Shown here piece by piece: positions 17,691-25,180 of a DNA stretch of 64,000 bases. The DNA comes from Nitrobacter winogradskyi (lineage in GTDB: Bacteria; Pseudomonadota; Alphaproteobacteria; Rhizobiales; Xanthobacteraceae). The stretch lies in contig NZ_BJNF01000002.1 of NCBI RefSeq assembly GCF_006539545.1, positions 62,001 through 126,000 of the forward strand, written 5' to 3'. The position numbers and the translations under genes were made by a program. Numbering within the stretch: the first letter of the stretch is position 1; every line of letters starts with the position of its first letter. The notes under the pieces were generated by a model, which was not told the origin of the DNA, ran no database searches, and worked only from the letters and a program-made list of their open reading frames with translations.

Positions 17691-19781
17691 TTATTGCTGC
17701 GGGATTGCCGGTGGCGGGGCGGCTTCCGGCGTCGGCGCGGGCGAAGGCGGGGTCAGCGGCGGCAGCGGTTCGCCCGTTACATCACCCGCATCGGCGGCGT
17801 TGAGATGCAGCTGCGCCTCGATCGCCGGCATGGCGGCGTCCGCCATCGCCGCATGACCCTCCGCGGTGGGATGGACCGCCCCGCCGTACACCGCGGAGAG
17901 CAGTCCCCATGTCGCGTCATGGATATCGGACGGCTGCATCAATGAGGACTGCGCCTGCGGGTAGGTCATCGCCGTGAAATAGCTGTCGTTGGCGTCGCGA
18001 ATCCAGCGCGCGCGCGGCAGATAGGCGCGAAACGCGCTCGCCCCGCGGCCGCAAGCGAGAGGCTGATGCGGAGCCTCCACGATGCTGCTGACAAAGCTGT
18101 CCCCCTTCGCCGAGAAACATTCGCGATCGAATTCGGGATCGCTGTCCGCGCGCGCGCAAAATCCGTGATCGGCGAAAGCCGACTGATGCGCATCGACGAA
18201 GGTCATGCGGTCGGTGGCGGGATCGCGGCAGATCACGCCGGACTGGCACGACGCAAGCGCTTTCAGCCCAGGCAGGAATTCGTTCTGGACGTACTCCGTG
18301 ACGGCGGCGAGCCGTCCGGGATCGGCATTGAACGACGGATGAATGTCGAAGCCTGCCTTGCCGCCGGGGCAGGGCGTGCCGCCGTTCGCCAGCGCCGGGT
18401 TGGCGTAGGAGACGAACACGACGCGGGACAGGTCGTTGTCCAGCAGCGGCGTCAACGCGGCGCGCAGCCGGGCGAAGGCTTGCGGCAGGTCACGTTCGAG
18501 GCTCGATCGCGAACCGTGGAGTGATCCGATCAGGCCGCCGCGTTTGAACAGCGCGCGCTCGGTCGCCGCGTCCACGACGACGTCGGAAACGAGGCCGGAG
18601 AAATTGATGTCGTTGGCGCCGATGGTCATCAGCACGAGATCGAGCTTGCGCTCGGGCTGGCGATGTCTGGCCGCCGCAAGCGCCTCGCGCAACTGGGCGA
18701 TCTGGCCGTTGACGGTGCCCTGACATTTGGCCGACGACTTCGCGGTCAGGCATTCGCGCGCGCGTTGCGAACCCAGAATCCCCTCGGGAATGCTGGCGCC
18801 GGTGCAGGCGAGCGGCAGGTAGGTCACGGCGATGTGTGGATAGCGCACCGCGAGGGCGAGCGCGGCGCGGGTCTGGTAGCTGTAGAGCGAGCGATGGCAG
18901 GCCGCGTTCATCCACAGCGCGCCGAATTGCTGCCAGCTTTGCAGCGAGCCGGAGGTGCCGCAGGCCCGGCCGCCTTTATAGCCGGCACGGCTCGGCCGGT
19001 AAAATTCGCGTCCCGCGCCGCCGAAATAGGAGCGAAAGCAGAAGCCTTCGTCCGACAGCGGGACGGCTCGATCCGGGTTGCCTTCACCGGAGGCGATGGA
19101 GTCGCCGAGGCCGGCGATCAGGATGTCGCGCACCTTGATCTGCGCCGTCAGCCGCTGGGTTGCGTCGCCGCCGCTCGTGACGTCGACGGTGGCGCTGGTG
19201 GCGTGGCCGTAGCGGGCGCGGAAGTCGATCGGTTCAGTGCAGTCCTGCGTCGTGCCGCGGGGACTGTCGCCGTCGTCGAATGACCAGGCGCAGACGGCGC
19301 CGACCGGGACCGCGCCGGTAAGGCGCACGGTGACCGGATGCTCTGTCGGTGTCAGATAGCTTTCCTTGACATTGTCGCGCGTGCAGGGCTCGCTGACGTG
19401 GCCTCCGAGATCGATGCAAAGACGGTTCACGGCGTTGCGGGCCCAGCCGCGGCCGTCGCTTTGCTGTTCAAACGCCTGCTCGGCGGCGAGAATGCTCTGG
19501 TTGCTTTCGGCGGCGGCATGGATCTGAAAGTCCCGCTCCTCGCGAAACAGCCGGAAACGGTTGCGGACCTCCCATGAAATCTGCATTCCGCCGGCGGCCC
19601 GATCCGGGACCGGAGCGGCGGGGCCGGCCTCGGCGATGCCGTCGGGAAGCGGCTGCGCGGCGATCTGCTGCGCGGCAAGGCTTCCAATAGGAAGGCTTCC
19701 AATAGGAAGGCTTCCAACAGCAAGGCTACCAAGCAGTGGCAGGACAATCCCGATGAGGAATGAGGCGTGAGCGCGGGCCAT
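17691..19781 (-). CDS. Large secreted SGNH/GDSL-family hydrolase
   Basis: 696 residues starting with a signal peptide (MARAHASFLIGIVLPLLG...). A beta-rich N-terminal region of about 200 residues precedes the SGNH hydrolase domain. Block I is LGDSIASGEGN near residue 228 with the nucleophile serine; the block II glycine is in CTGASIPEGI; block III Asn is in TIGANDINF near 389; block V is HPTAEGH near 637, carrying the catalytic His. Several long insertions with paired cysteines fit an exported enzyme. The substrate (lipid, acylated glycan or other ester) cannot be told. I chose the ATG at 19781 over the longer frame to 19904 because the signal peptide starts there. Confidence 0.82.
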   Translation of the reverse strand: MARAHASFLIGIVLPLLGSLAVGSLPIGSLPIGSLAAQQIAAQPLPDGIAEAGPAAPVPDRAAGGMQISWEVRNRFRLFREERDFQIHAAAESNQSILAAEQAFEQQSDGRGWARNAVNRLCIDLGGHVSEPCTRDNVKESYLTPTEHPVTVRLTGAVPVGAVCAWSFDDGDSPRGTTQDCTEPIDFRARYGHATSATVDVTSGGDATQRLTAQIKVRDILIAGLGDSIASGEGNPDRAVPLSDEGFCFRSYFGGAGREFYRPSRAGYKGGRACGTSGSLQSWQQFGALWMNAACHRSLYSYQTRAALALAVRYPHIAVTYLPLACTGASIPEGILGSQRARECLTAKSSAKCQGTVNGQIAQLREALAAARHRQPERKLDLVLMTIGANDINFSGLVSDVVVDAATERALFKRGGLIGSLHGSRSSLERDLPQAFARLRAALTPLLDNDLSRVVFVSYANPALANGGTPCPGGKAGFDIHPSFNADPGRLAAVTEYVQNEFLPGLKALASCQSGVICRDPATDRMTFVDAHQSAFADHGFCARADSDPEFDRECFSAKGDSFVSSIVEAPHQPLACGRGASAFRAYLPRARWIRDANDSYFTAMTYPQAQSSLMQPSDIHDATWGLLSAVYGGAVHPTAEGHAAMADAAMPAIEAQLHLNAADAGDVTGEPLPPLTPPSPAPTPEAAPPPAIPQQ
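19675..19734 (-). repeat. Four 15-bp tandem repeats in the signal-peptide region of the SGNH hydrolase
   Basis: Units GCAAGGCTTCCAATA, GGAAGGCTTCCAATA, GGAAGGCTTCCAACA and GCAAGGCTACCAAGC encode the repeating pentapeptide GSL(P/A)(I/V)/GSLAA. Because 15 is a multiple of three, unit gain or loss would only change the length of the hydrophobic leader. Confidence 0.85.
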
Positions 19782-19913
19782 GAGCGGTTTTGACGCGATG
19801 GTTTTGGCGGAAATAAGAGCGGAGGTGAGCGGGGCGGTTTGGCCGAGGGGGCGATCGTCGGATAGCGGGGATGCGAGCCGCAGCGAGTTGTTTCGAACCC
19901 GCAACCTGCCGGT

Positions 19914-21044
19914 TCAGTCCTGCGTGACGGCCGACCTGGCGGCGTGCGGCTTCGGTGATGCCGCTTCATCCGGCGCGTTCTCACTGTTGCTGCTGTCGTG
20001 ACCCGTGCCGGCGTCGTTGCCATTGCTGACGTCACCGTTGCCGTTGTTGATCTTGCGGCGGCGCTGCCAGGGCTGCACCACGTTGAGCCACAACTCGCGC
20101 GTGCCCATGATGGTGATGGCAAGCGCGAACGGGATCATGAAATAGAGGATCCGGAAGACCAGCAGCGTCGCCAGCATCTGCTCCTTGCCGAACTGCGGCA
20201 GCGCCACCAGCATTGCCGCGTCGAACACGCCGAGGCTTCCCGGCGCATGGCTGGCGAAGCCGAGCAGGGTGGCCAGAATGAAGACGACCGCCACCGACAC
20301 GAAATCGATGTCCGGATGCGCGGGCATCAACAGATACATCGCCAGTGCACAGAATCCGAGATCGACGACACCGATCAGGATCTGCACGAAGGTCAGCGGC
20401 GCCGACGGCAGCACGACCTTCCAGCCGTTTTGCCCGAGTTCGCGGCGGTTGCGGCCGGTGATGATCCAGGCGAGATAGATGGCGATGCCGGCGAGGCACC
20501 CGAACGCGATCAGGCGGTTGACGGACGGCGGCAGCAGGTCCATCGCGCTCGCCGCCCAGGGATGCCAGGCCATGCCGATGCCGAGCACGAACAGGTTGCC
20601 AAGCCAGAATGTCAGTCCGGAGATGAAGCAGATTTTCGCGACGTCGATGGCGTTCAGCCCATAGTCCGAATAGATCCGAAACCGGATCGCGCCGCCGGTG
20701 AAGACCGTCGCGCCGACATTGTGGCCGATGGTGTAGCTCGTGAAGGCGGCCAGCGCCGCCACGCGATAGGGGATATGATCCTTGCCGATCGTCCGCACCG
20801 CGAAGAAATCATAGAATGTCAGGGTGCAGAACGCGCCGACCACGCAAAGCGCGGCCATGGCGATCAGATAGGGCGACTTCTCCGTCAGCGCGATCAGGAT
20901 GACACCTGTGTCGACACCCTGGAGCGTGTGGATAAGGGTCGTGATCGCGAAAGCGATGATCACGAGGCTCGCAATGACGCCAAGCCCTTTCCAGCCAATC
21001 CTTTCCTTGAAGCCGCGCTGCAGCGCGGTCAGCAGCCGACGCAT
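19914..21044 (-). CDS. YbhN/UPF0104-family membrane protein (lysylphosphatidylglycerol synthase TM-region-like)
   Basis: 376 residues with about eight hydrophobic helices, matching the flippase-like transmembrane half of MprF (LPG_synthase_TM family) without the synthase domain. Conserved features visible are the FTSYTIGHNVGATVFTGGAIRFRIYS block near residues 95-125 and the HAPGSLGVFDAAM block near 270. Family members are thought to move lipids or lipid-linked intermediates, but most are uncharacterised. The C-terminal tail after about 335 is hydrophilic and asparagine/serine-rich. It is followed, same strand, by the SGNH hydrolase gene about 130 bases on, so joint transcription is possible. 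Confidence 0.82.
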   Translation of the reverse strand: MRRLLTALQRGFKERIGWKGLGVIASLVIIAFAITTLIHTLQGVDTGVILIALTEKSPYLIAMAALCVVGAFCTLTFYDFFAVRTIGKDHIPYRVAALAAFTSYTIGHNVGATVFTGGAIRFRIYSDYGLNAIDVAKICFISGLTFWLGNLFVLGIGMAWHPWAASAMDLLPPSVNRLIAFGCLAGIAIYLAWIITGRNRRELGQNGWKVVLPSAPLTFVQILIGVVDLGFCALAMYLLMPAHPDIDFVSVAVVFILATLLGFASHAPGSLGVFDAAMLVALPQFGKEQMLATLLVFRILYFMIPFALAITIMGTRELWLNVVQPWQRRRKINNGNGDVSNGNDAGTGHDSSNSENAPDEAASPKPHAARSAVTQD

Positions 21045-21598
21045 TCGTCCTCCGCTAGCGTCCCGATTTCGAGGGTCTTATGGCCTTGCGGTAGCTTCCA
21101 AGGCGAGCTTCGAAATCAAAAGACACTCGTAATCTCCTTGATTCCGGTATGTCTGAATTCAGAAGACGCCGTCGTCGGCCTCGTCGGGACAATGACGCCA
21201 ATTTCTGACCACCACACCAGATCACGACACGTTTCAAGCCGATTGAGGAGAGGGGAAGGCAAGCGGCTGTTCCGTCTCTCATACGCGAAAAACTCTCAAC
21301 ACAAAACGGTCTACTTGGCGGATGCGCGTCCGCTGCGGGTGATATCGTTGGCCGTGCATATAGGCATAAGAGGCCTCGTGTTCCATCGCTGATTTGAAAG
21401 TTCTTGCAGACGACACTCAAAAGCAACGACGGCCCCTCACGCATCACCTTCATGCATCCGATGTGTGACATTGCGGTATTACGACGGGAAACAATTCGTG
21501 AAACCATCGCTGGCTTTGCTGCATGGCAGCGTCGTTACGTGGGCAAACGGGCGCCAGAGCCCGCGACCGGGAAGCGCCACACAGAAGCGCGGTGAATG
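21045..21598. other. 554-base gap with no recognisable gene
   Basis: A minus-strand open frame of 150 codons (21055-21507) is present but its product resembles no family and has no ribosome-binding site, so I do not call it. Base composition looks less GC-rich than the neighbours around 21170-21480. The upstream region of the YbhN-like gene lies here. I see no tRNA, repeat copy or clear promoter. Confidence 0.5.
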
Positions 21599-22033
21599 TC
21601 AGGTCTTGCGCAGCGTGAAGTAAGCGCCGCAGAAAGCCATCGCCGCGCTGAGGCCGAGCACGACAAGGCCGGTTATGAAACTCGCGAGGGTCGGCGCCGC
21701 GCTGGGCGCGGAGGCGGCCTGTCCCGCGCCTGCTAGAAACAGGACGGCGATTACGATCAGGAACTGTCGGAGCCGCTGCTGAATGCGGTTGGACGCCGCG
21801 CTGTGCATCAGCGTCGCGACAAAATAGCTGCCGGAGAAGCTGGCCGTTGCGACCAGCCACCATGCGATCGCCGCGCTCGCCGGCATGAACTCCCCGGTAT
21901 CGGAACGCCAGAGGCCGCCGAGGTCGAGACCCATCTGAGCGCCCAGCATATGCACGGCAAGAGCGAGCAGTATGCCGGACACCATCGCCCCGCCGACGAT
22001 CAAATGACGCGGAAAATGAACGGTTTCAGCCAT
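21599..22033 (-). CDS. Hypothetical membrane protein with four predicted helices
   Basis: 144 residues with four hydrophobic segments: HLIVGGAMVSGILLALAVHM, IAWWLVATASFSGSYFVATL, FLIVIAVLFLAGAG and ASFITGLVVLGLSAAMAFC. No family is recognised. I chose the ATG at 22033 (MAETVHFPRH); a longer frame to 22093 translates a family-A repeat copy and would add 20 residues such as FRAKWALVRAKKTL that are repeat text rather than protein. The dispersed repeat therefore abuts the start of this gene and may contain its promoter. Confidence 0.65.
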   Translation of the reverse strand: MAETVHFPRHLIVGGAMVSGILLALAVHMLGAQMGLDLGGLWRSDTGEFMPASAAIAWWLVATASFSGSYFVATLMHSAASNRIQQRLRQFLIVIAVLFLAGAGQAASAPSAAPTLASFITGLVVLGLSAAMAFCGAYFTLRKT

Positions 22034-22195
22034 CAGGGTTTTCTTCGCGCGAACCAGCGCCCACTTCGCTCGAAAACGCCAGAGACTTTCCACTTCTGAT
22101 AGAATCAGAAGCGGACTCTATGATTTTGGTTTGACGCGTTTTCTTCACGCGAACCGGTATCCACTTCGCTTGAAAACGCTCTATAGGATGGAAAC
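22034..22195 (-). repeat. Two adjacent family-A repeat copies
   Basis: Two reverse-oriented cores in a row: GTTTTCTTCGCGCGAACCAG...CACTTCGCTCGAAAACGCC and, after the palindrome CTTCTGATAGAATCAGAAG, GCGTTTTCTTCACGCGAACC...CACTTCGCTTGAAAACGC. Both are the short form without the CCTCGGG hairpin. They fill the gap between two divergent hypothetical genes. Confidence 0.75.
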
Positions 22196-22255
22196 CGCAC
22201 TTCGAGCAAGAGAACGCGAAAAAGAGAACGCACGCCGTGCGAAGGATCGCTGATT

Positions 22256-22843
22256 GTGTCGCCGCCACCCGAGATGCCGCCGACCGGCGTCGGATACGCC
22301 TATAGGGCTTCAGCGATCGGCTCGGCGCATCGGTTTGCGTTGGAAGATGACGGGCTGTCGTGGCGCGCTGGCCGCCGGGCGGGGAGATGGCGTTATGAGG
22401 ACATCGTCGCCGTGCGCATGTCCTACCGGCCGATGTCGATGCAGTCGCATCGATTTCGCACCGAGATCAGCCACCGGAACGGCGGACGGATCATCGTGAT
22501 GTCCACTACCTGGCGGACCCTGGCGCTGATGGACGCGCAGAGCAACGACTACCGCACCTTCATCGTCGAACTGCATCGGCGACTCGCAGAGCATGGCGCG
22601 CGCGCCATGCTCGCTGGCGGCCTGAACCCCGTGCTTTACATTGCAGGCACGGGCGTGCTGACGATGCTCTCCGTAGCGATGACGGCCCTGCTGGTGCGGG
22701 CGATCGTGACCGGCGAATGGGCGGGCGCGTTGTTTATCGTCGGTGTGTCTGTGTTGTTCGGCTGGCAGATCGGCCGTTTCATGCACCGCAACAGGCCGCG
22801 CGCTTACACTTTCGACGCGCTGCCGCGGGATTTGCTGCCGTAA
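22256..22843 (+). CDS. Hypothetical protein with two C-terminal membrane helices
   Basis: 195 residues with a GTG start at 22256 preceded by GAAGGA at a good distance. The N-terminal 115 residues are soluble with alternating strands (RFALEDDGLSWRAG, WRYEDIVAVRMSYR, RIIVMSTTW), reminiscent of a bacterial PH-like domain, followed by two hydrophobic helices around 122-148 and 155-178. The C-terminus is hydrophilic. No named family can be given. The neighbours are a divergent membrane protein and a convergent SixA-like phosphatase. Confidence 0.65.
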   Translation: MSPPPEMPPTGVGYAYRASAIGSAHRFALEDDGLSWRAGRRAGRWRYEDIVAVRMSYRPMSMQSHRFRTEISHRNGGRIIVMSTTWRTLALMDAQSNDYRTFIVELHRRLAEHGARAMLAGGLNPVLYIAGTGVLTMLSVAMTALLVRAIVTGEWAGALFIVGVSVLFGWQIGRFMHRNRPRAYTFDALPRDLLP

Positions 22844-22866
22844 GCCGCTGCTCTTCTCCGGAGCTG

Positions 22867-23400
22867 TCAGGCTTCCTTCAGCAGTTTCGGGCTGACGAAC
22901 CTTTTGAGTTGCCCACTTCCGAATACGACGTGGTCCCAGTTCTCGACGGCAAAGTCGATCACCGCAAGACCTGACGTCGGCAGGTTGTCGGCCAGCGCCG
23001 CGCGCCCCTCTGCATCGCCATCACCGATGAGGCGAAGCGCGAGTTCGTGCAGACCGGGATTGTGCCCGACGATCATCAGGCGCTCATGATCGGGGCTGAC
23101 GGAGCGGATGATTGCCAGGAGTTGCATGGCCTCGGCGCCGTAAAGCTCCAGCAGGTGTTCGGCGGGTCCCTGAGCCGTTTGATCCGCAAACTGCTGACGA
23201 ACGATGTCCCAGGTCTCGCGCGCCCGCACGGCGGTCGAGATCAACACGAGATCAGGCGGCAGCGATGGGTCTCCGACGAGCCAGAGGCCGAGTTCGGCGG
23301 CGTCGTTCCTGCCGCGCGCGGCAAGCGGACGGTCCCGATCGCTTCCGCTGGGCGAATCGCGTTCGGTTTTGGCGTGGCGAAGCAGTAAAAGGCGGCGCAT
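22867..23400 (-). CDS. SixA-type histidine phosphatase (phosphoglycerate-mutase-like fold)
   Basis: 177 residues starting MRRLLLLRHAKTERD, with the catalytic phosphohistidine in LRHAK (His9). The second catalytic histidine is in MIVGHNPGLHEL near residue 108, and an RARETW motif supplies the phosphate-binding arginine. Small size and absence of extra domains match the SixA branch, which dephosphorylates histidine phosphotransfer domains in some bacteria; many SixA-like proteins have other or unknown targets. I chose the ATG at 23400; a TTG six codons upstream is possible. It converges with the hypothetical gene to its left. Confidence 0.83.
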   Translation of the reverse strand: MRRLLLLRHAKTERDSPSGSDRDRPLAARGRNDAAELGLWLVGDPSLPPDLVLISTAVRARETWDIVRQQFADQTAQGPAEHLLELYGAEAMQLLAIIRSVSPDHERLMIVGHNPGLHELALRLIGDGDAEGRAALADNLPTSGLAVIDFAVENWDHVVFGSGQLKRFVSPKLLKEA

Positions 23401-23462
23401 GACGCTGACTCGATTCAAGGTTAAGCATGACCCGGAATGCAGGATACAGGTATCAGCCGAGC

Positions 23463-23575
23463 GGGCTATAGCGTTTTCGAGCGAAGTGGAATCCGGTTCG
23501 CGTGAAGAAAACGCGTCAAAATAAAATCATAGAGCCCGCTTCTGAGTCTATCAGAGGCGGAAAGGCTCTAGTTTA
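23463..23575 (+). repeat. Dispersed intergenic repeat, family A (short form)
   Basis: A well preserved copy: GCGTTTTCGAGCGAAGTGG, CCGGTTCGCGTGAAGAAAAC, GCGTCAAAATAAAATCATAG, the CTTCTGAG/CAGAGGCG stem and the terminal AAAGGCTCTAG. It occupies the gap upstream of the DAO-family oxidoreductase. Confidence 0.8.
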
Positions 23576-23620
23576 CAACGTCGCACGGCGCAGGTCACAG
23601 GGGCATTGGTAGGAAACGCG

Positions 23621-24994
23621 ATGACTTCCGAGAGCATAGCTGCGGCCGATGGTCCCGGTGACGCGGAGTCCGCCCTGCCGGTGCGGCGACGCGAGCGGCT
23701 GACTTTCGATCTCGATGTCGAGATCTGCGTGGTCGGCGGCGGGCTGGCAGGCCTCACCGTGGCGCTTGAGGCGGCGAGGACCGGCGCGAACGTGGTCGTG
23801 CTCGAGGGACGCCATGTCGGCTGGAATGCGTCCGGCCACCATCTCGGCACGGTGATGCCCGGCTATGCGCTTCCGCTTTCCGACCTGATCGCGCGCGTCG
23901 GTTTTGATGATGCGTACGATCTCTGGTCGCTGGCGCGAGCGGGCGCCGATTATGTTCGCGCCCATGCCGCCGAGCACATCATTCCGGGACTCGGGCTCAC
24001 GGAAGGCGTGCTCGAGGTTTCCAACGTCGATGCCGGCGAGCGGCTCATCAGCCATCTCCAGATGCTGAGCGAGGATTTTTCGACCGAGGTGGAGGGGTGG
24101 CAGATCGATCGCGTCCGCGACACCTTGCGCACCGGCCGGTATTTTCACGCGGTGCACTATCCGCGCGCCTTCCAGATCGACGGACGAAAATATGTTCACG
24201 GCCTTGCCGAGCTTGCGCGCAAGGCCGGCGTACGCATCTTCGAAGATACGCCGGTGGTCGGCATTGATCCGTTCGGGATAAGGAAACGCATTGCAACGCC
24301 GCGGGCGCGTCTGCGGGCGTCCCACCTCGTGCTTGCGGGCAATGTCCATCTCGGCGGTGCATTGCGACGCTTGTCCGATACGCTGGTTCCGGTCTGGCGT
24401 TATGCCGGCGTCACCTCGCCGCTGGGAAGCCGGCTCGCCGAGGTGATGACGTTTCAGGGGTCTGTCATCGACACCGATGGCATCGATCATTTTCGGATCG
24501 TCGATGGCGATAGGCTGATGTGGGCGAGCCCGGAAACCACCTGGGAGGCGCGGCCGGATCGCCAGAAGGCGGCGATCGGCAGGCGGATCGGCACGATCTT
24601 CCCGCAGCTTGGCGCGGTCGAGATCGCGAAGGTTTTTAGCGGCGCGGTCGGTCAGACCGTGCACGGGATGCCGCAGGTCGGCCAGTTGCAACCGGGGCTT
24701 TGGGTTGCGAGCGGTTTCGGCCGTCAGGGACTAGGCACCTCGGCGATGGCCGGGCAACTGATCGCACGCGGCATGCTGGAAGGCGACGACCGCTGGCGGT
24801 TGTTCGCGCCGTTCGAACTCGTCTGGGCGGGCGGAAAGACCGGACGCGCGGCGGGGCATGCGATCGGCATCGCCATGCGGGCGCGTTCCGCCGCCGCCGG
24901 CAAGCTGGCGCGCTATCGCGAGCGGGCGCGCATCAAGGCGCGGGAGCGGCAGGCGCGGCTCAACGCGGCGGATCGCAAATCGACGCCTCTCTGA
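23621..24994 (+). CDS. DAO-family FAD-dependent oxidoreductase
   Basis: 457 residues. The FAD-binding GxGxxG is in VCVVGGGLAGLTVALEAARTG-type text at about residues 37-55 with the following acidic VVVLEGRHVGWNASG loop, typical of D-amino-acid-oxidase-fold flavoenzymes such as gamma-glutamylputrescine or glycine oxidases. The C-terminal flavin motif is VASGFGRQGLGTSAM near 370. The last 50 residues are Arg/Ala-rich and helical. The start at 23621 follows TAGGA seven bases upstream. The substrate is probably an amine or amino acid. It immediately precedes the regulatory region of flgE but has no flagellar link that I can see. Confidence 0.82.
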   Translation: MTSESIAAADGPGDAESALPVRRRERLTFDLDVEICVVGGGLAGLTVALEAARTGANVVVLEGRHVGWNASGHHLGTVMPGYALPLSDLIARVGFDDAYDLWSLARAGADYVRAHAAEHIIPGLGLTEGVLEVSNVDAGERLISHLQMLSEDFSTEVEGWQIDRVRDTLRTGRYFHAVHYPRAFQIDGRKYVHGLAELARKAGVRIFEDTPVVGIDPFGIRKRIATPRARLRASHLVLAGNVHLGGALRRLSDTLVPVWRYAGVTSPLGSRLAEVMTFQGSVIDTDGIDHFRIVDGDRLMWASPETTWEARPDRQKAAIGRRIGTIFPQLGAVEIAKVFSGAVGQTVHGMPQVGQLQPGLWVASGFGRQGLGTSAMAGQLIARGMLEGDDRWRLFAPFELVWAGGKTGRAAGHAIGIAMRARSAAAGKLARYRERARIKARERQARLNAADRKSTPL

Positions 24995-25003
24995 AGACTG
25001 TCT

Positions 25004-25022
25004 CCCGGCAAGAGTTGCCGGG
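25004..25022. promoter_or_regulatory. Palindrome resembling a FlbD ftr enhancer, upstream of flgE
   Basis: CCCGGCAAGAGTTGCCGGG is a perfect palindrome with the core CGGCAA-N3-TTGCCG. It lies 72 bases before the -24 element of the sigma-54 type promoter of flgE, where an enhancer-binding protein such as FlbD would act. The same core with the same 3-base spacer recurs upstream of flgI. An alternative is a terminator for the preceding gene, which ends at 24994. Confidence 0.6.
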
Positions 25023-25094
25023 CGAGGCAAGAATGCTCCGGAGCCGGGGACGAAGGCTAGACCCTAACTCACTGAAATAACGCCTTTTTGCTGT

Positions 25095-25110
25095 TGGCAT
25101 GGAGCTTGCG
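25095..25110 (+). promoter_or_regulatory. Sigma-54 type promoter of flgE
   Basis: TTGGCATGGAGCTTGCG carries the -24 GG and -12 GC separated by exactly 10 bases and matches TGGCACG-N4-TTGCW with one change (TGGCATG). It is about 70 bases upstream of the flgE start codon. Confidence 0.75.
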
Positions 25111-25180
25111 ACGCCGTCTGCCGACCGCGGCGAGGTTTGACCTTGCGTTTGGGCCGCCCGGATCGAGTTGGAGACGACGT

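Noticed and set aside
19998-21392. Plus-strand open frame of 464 codons opposite the YbhN-like gene
   Set aside because: Charged low-complexity translation typical of antisense frames; the membrane protein on the minus strand is clear.
21055-21507. Minus-strand open frame of 150 codons in a gap
   Set aside because: No family, no ribosome-binding site and atypical composition; kept only as a gap note.
25004-25022. Palindrome read as a terminator of the DAO-family gene
   Set aside because: Possible, but no T-run follows and the same core recurs upstream of flgI, which favours a binding site.
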